A DNA stretch of 6,132 bases. Source: Acidobacteriota bacterium (GTDB taxonomy: Bacteria; Acidobacteriota; Vicinamibacteria; Vicinamibacterales; JACQTH01). Shown one piece after another: positions 5,865-6,132 of the stretch. The position numbers and the translations under genes were made by a program. The stretch spans positions 1-6,132 of the forward strand of contig JACQTH010000106.1 of NCBI GenBank assembly GCA_016210935.1, in the 5' to 3' direction. How positions within the stretch are numbered: the first letter of the stretch is position 1; the number at the start of each line of letters is the position of its first letter. The notes under the pieces are model-generated. The model was not told where the DNA came from. It did not search any database and saw only the letters and a program-made list of their open reading frames with translations.

Positions 5865-5879
5865 GCTGTCGTAGGAGTC

Positions 5880-5896
5880 TTCGCGTCCGAAGCGAA
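5880..5896. promoter_or_regulatory. 17-bp dyad, candidate operator
   Basis: TTCGC (5880-5884) and GCGAA (5892-5896) form a perfect 5-bp inverted repeat with a 7-bp spacer. It lies next to the overlapping -10 elements, at the predicted mmsA start site and over the weak plus-strand -35. A bound regulator there could control both directions. It could equally be a small leader hairpin or chance. Confidence 0.3.
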
Positions 5897-5907
5897 ACCG
5901 CTATTAT
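5880..5907 (+). promoter_or_regulatory. Putative divergent promoter for the plus-strand gene at 5980
   Basis: TATTAT at 5902-5907 (5 of 6 bases of the -10 consensus) overlaps the minus-strand TATAAT, because CTATTATA is nearly symmetric. The -35 at 5880-5885 (TTCGCG, 16-bp spacing) is weak. It would start near 5914 and give a leader of about 65 bases that contains the hairpin and the tandem repeat. Confidence 0.35.
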
Positions 5908-5930
5908 ACGCCGCCGGCCTTCCGCCTGAA
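5903..5930 (-). promoter_or_regulatory. Putative sigma70-type promoter for the mmsA-hydA-aminotransferase-preA cluster
   Basis: A perfect TATAAT is read on the minus strand at 5908-5903, in a region otherwise lacking A/T runs. A weak -35 (TTCAGG, 3 of 6 consensus bases) lies at 5930-5925 with 16-bp spacing and falls inside the hairpin at 5919-5938. The predicted start of transcription is near 5896, giving a ~43-base leader before the mmsA ATG. Confidence 0.55.
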
Positions 5931-5938
5931 GGCGGAAG
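5919..5938. repeat. 8-bp hairpin in the divergent intergenic region
   Basis: CTTCCGCC (5919-5926) pairs perfectly with GGCGGAAG (5931-5938) around a TGAA loop. No T-run follows. It overlaps the weak -35 of the mmsA promoter and would be in the 5' leader of the plus-strand gene. Confidence 0.7.
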
Positions 5939-5964
5939 CCACGAAGAGAAGGCGGAAGCCACGA
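5928..5964. repeat. 17-bp tandem duplication GAAGGCGGAAGCCACGA
   Basis: Two identical 17-bp copies at 5928-5944 and 5948-5964 (period 20, with a 3-bp spacer). The first copy contributes the right arm of the 5919-5938 hairpin. The second offers an alternative right arm for the same left arm (CTTCCGCC with 5951-5958), so two mutually exclusive stem-loops are possible. Confidence 0.8.
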
Positions 5965-5968
5965 GGGT

Positions 5969-5975
5969 GAGGTGA
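5969..5975 (+). promoter_or_regulatory. Ribosome binding site of the plus-strand gene
   Basis: GAGGTGA ends 4 bp before the ATG at 5980-5982 and supports it as the start. Confidence 0.65.
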
Positions 5976-5979
5976 CAGC

Positions 5980-6132
5980 ATGGAATCAGGCGGAGTTCTT
6001 TCGCGCGACACCGTCTGTGATGCCACGGAGCGCCTGAAAGACGTCGGTCGCCAGTTGGCCACGCGCTATCCGGGCGAGTCAGGACGCCGTCAGCCCGTGC
6101 ATACGGTGTACGGCGGCGCGCACTTGTTCAAA
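5980..6132 (+). CDS. Partial N-terminus of a probable DUF6986-family aldolase-like protein
   Basis: 51 codons are visible and the gene continues past the right edge. The end of the visible stretch, GRRQPVHTVYGGAHLFK (residues 35-51), after a helix ending LATRYPGES, matches my recollection of the DUF6986 family. These are HpcH/HpaI aldolase-like proteins, sometimes annotated as phosphoenolpyruvate kinase, whose N-termini carry RQPVHTVY followed by a short variable segment. Such genes are often found beside allantoin/ureide degradation genes, especially in Actinobacteria. Their exact reaction is, to my knowledge, not settled. The start ATG has a good Shine-Dalgarno (GAGGTGA). The gene diverges from mmsA across 126 bp and may share control with it. 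With only the N-terminus present, no catalytic residue can be assessed. Confidence 0.55.
   Translation, partial: MESGGVLSRDTVCDATERLKDVGRQLATRYPGESGRRQPVHTVYGGAHLFK

Noticed and set aside
4324..5874. 516-codon open frame on the plus strand
   Set aside because: Antisense to mmsA, which has all its catalytic motifs; composition is typical of a complementary-frame artefact.

Overview
This is a high-GC chromosomal segment with four complete genes in a row on the minus strand, plus the 5' ends of two further genes at the edges. Gene content, GC-rich third positions and the style of the intergenic repeats suggest an Acidobacteriota-like soil bacterium (Vicinamibacteria would fit). That placement is an impression, not a computed assignment.

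Layout in the direction of minus-strand transcription, right to left: a CoA-acylating (methyl)malonate-semialdehyde dehydrogenase (5853-4351), a dihydropyrimidinase/hydantoinase-family amidohydrolase (4315-2933), a class-III PLP aminotransferase of the AGXT2/beta-alanine type (2936-1569, ATGA overlap with the previous gene), a PreA-type dihydropyrimidine dehydrogenase catalytic subunit (1375-248), and the likely N-terminus of a xanthine-dehydrogenase-family molybdenum subunit running off the left edge (146-1). On the plus strand, diverging from the dehydrogenase, starts a gene (5980 to the right edge) whose N-terminus resembles the DUF6986 aldolase-like family often found with ureide/purine catabolism.

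Together the genes outline reductive pyrimidine catabolism. Uracil or thymine is reduced by PreA with an NAD(P)H partner and the ring is opened by dihydropyrimidinase. After decarbamoylation, beta-alanine or 3-aminoisobutyrate is transaminated to the semialdehyde and oxidised to acetyl- or propionyl-CoA. The beta-ureidopropionase and PreT are not in the window. The two edge genes suggest a wider purine plus pyrimidine salvage or degradation locus.

The unusual content lies between the genes. A 158-bp, 35% GC imperfect palindrome with ungapped two-fold symmetry about 1471/1472 separates the aminotransferase and preA. Two 79-bp, hairpin-rich GC direct repeats (period 89) lie between preA and the xdh-like gene and appear to supply that gene's start codon and leader. 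A short version of the repeat head recurs between mmsA and the dihydropyrimidinase. The 126-bp divergent region at 5854-5979 holds back-to-back -10 elements, a 17-bp dyad and a hairpin/tandem repeat. The PreA protein itself is odd: it ends before the usual C-terminal ferredoxin domain.
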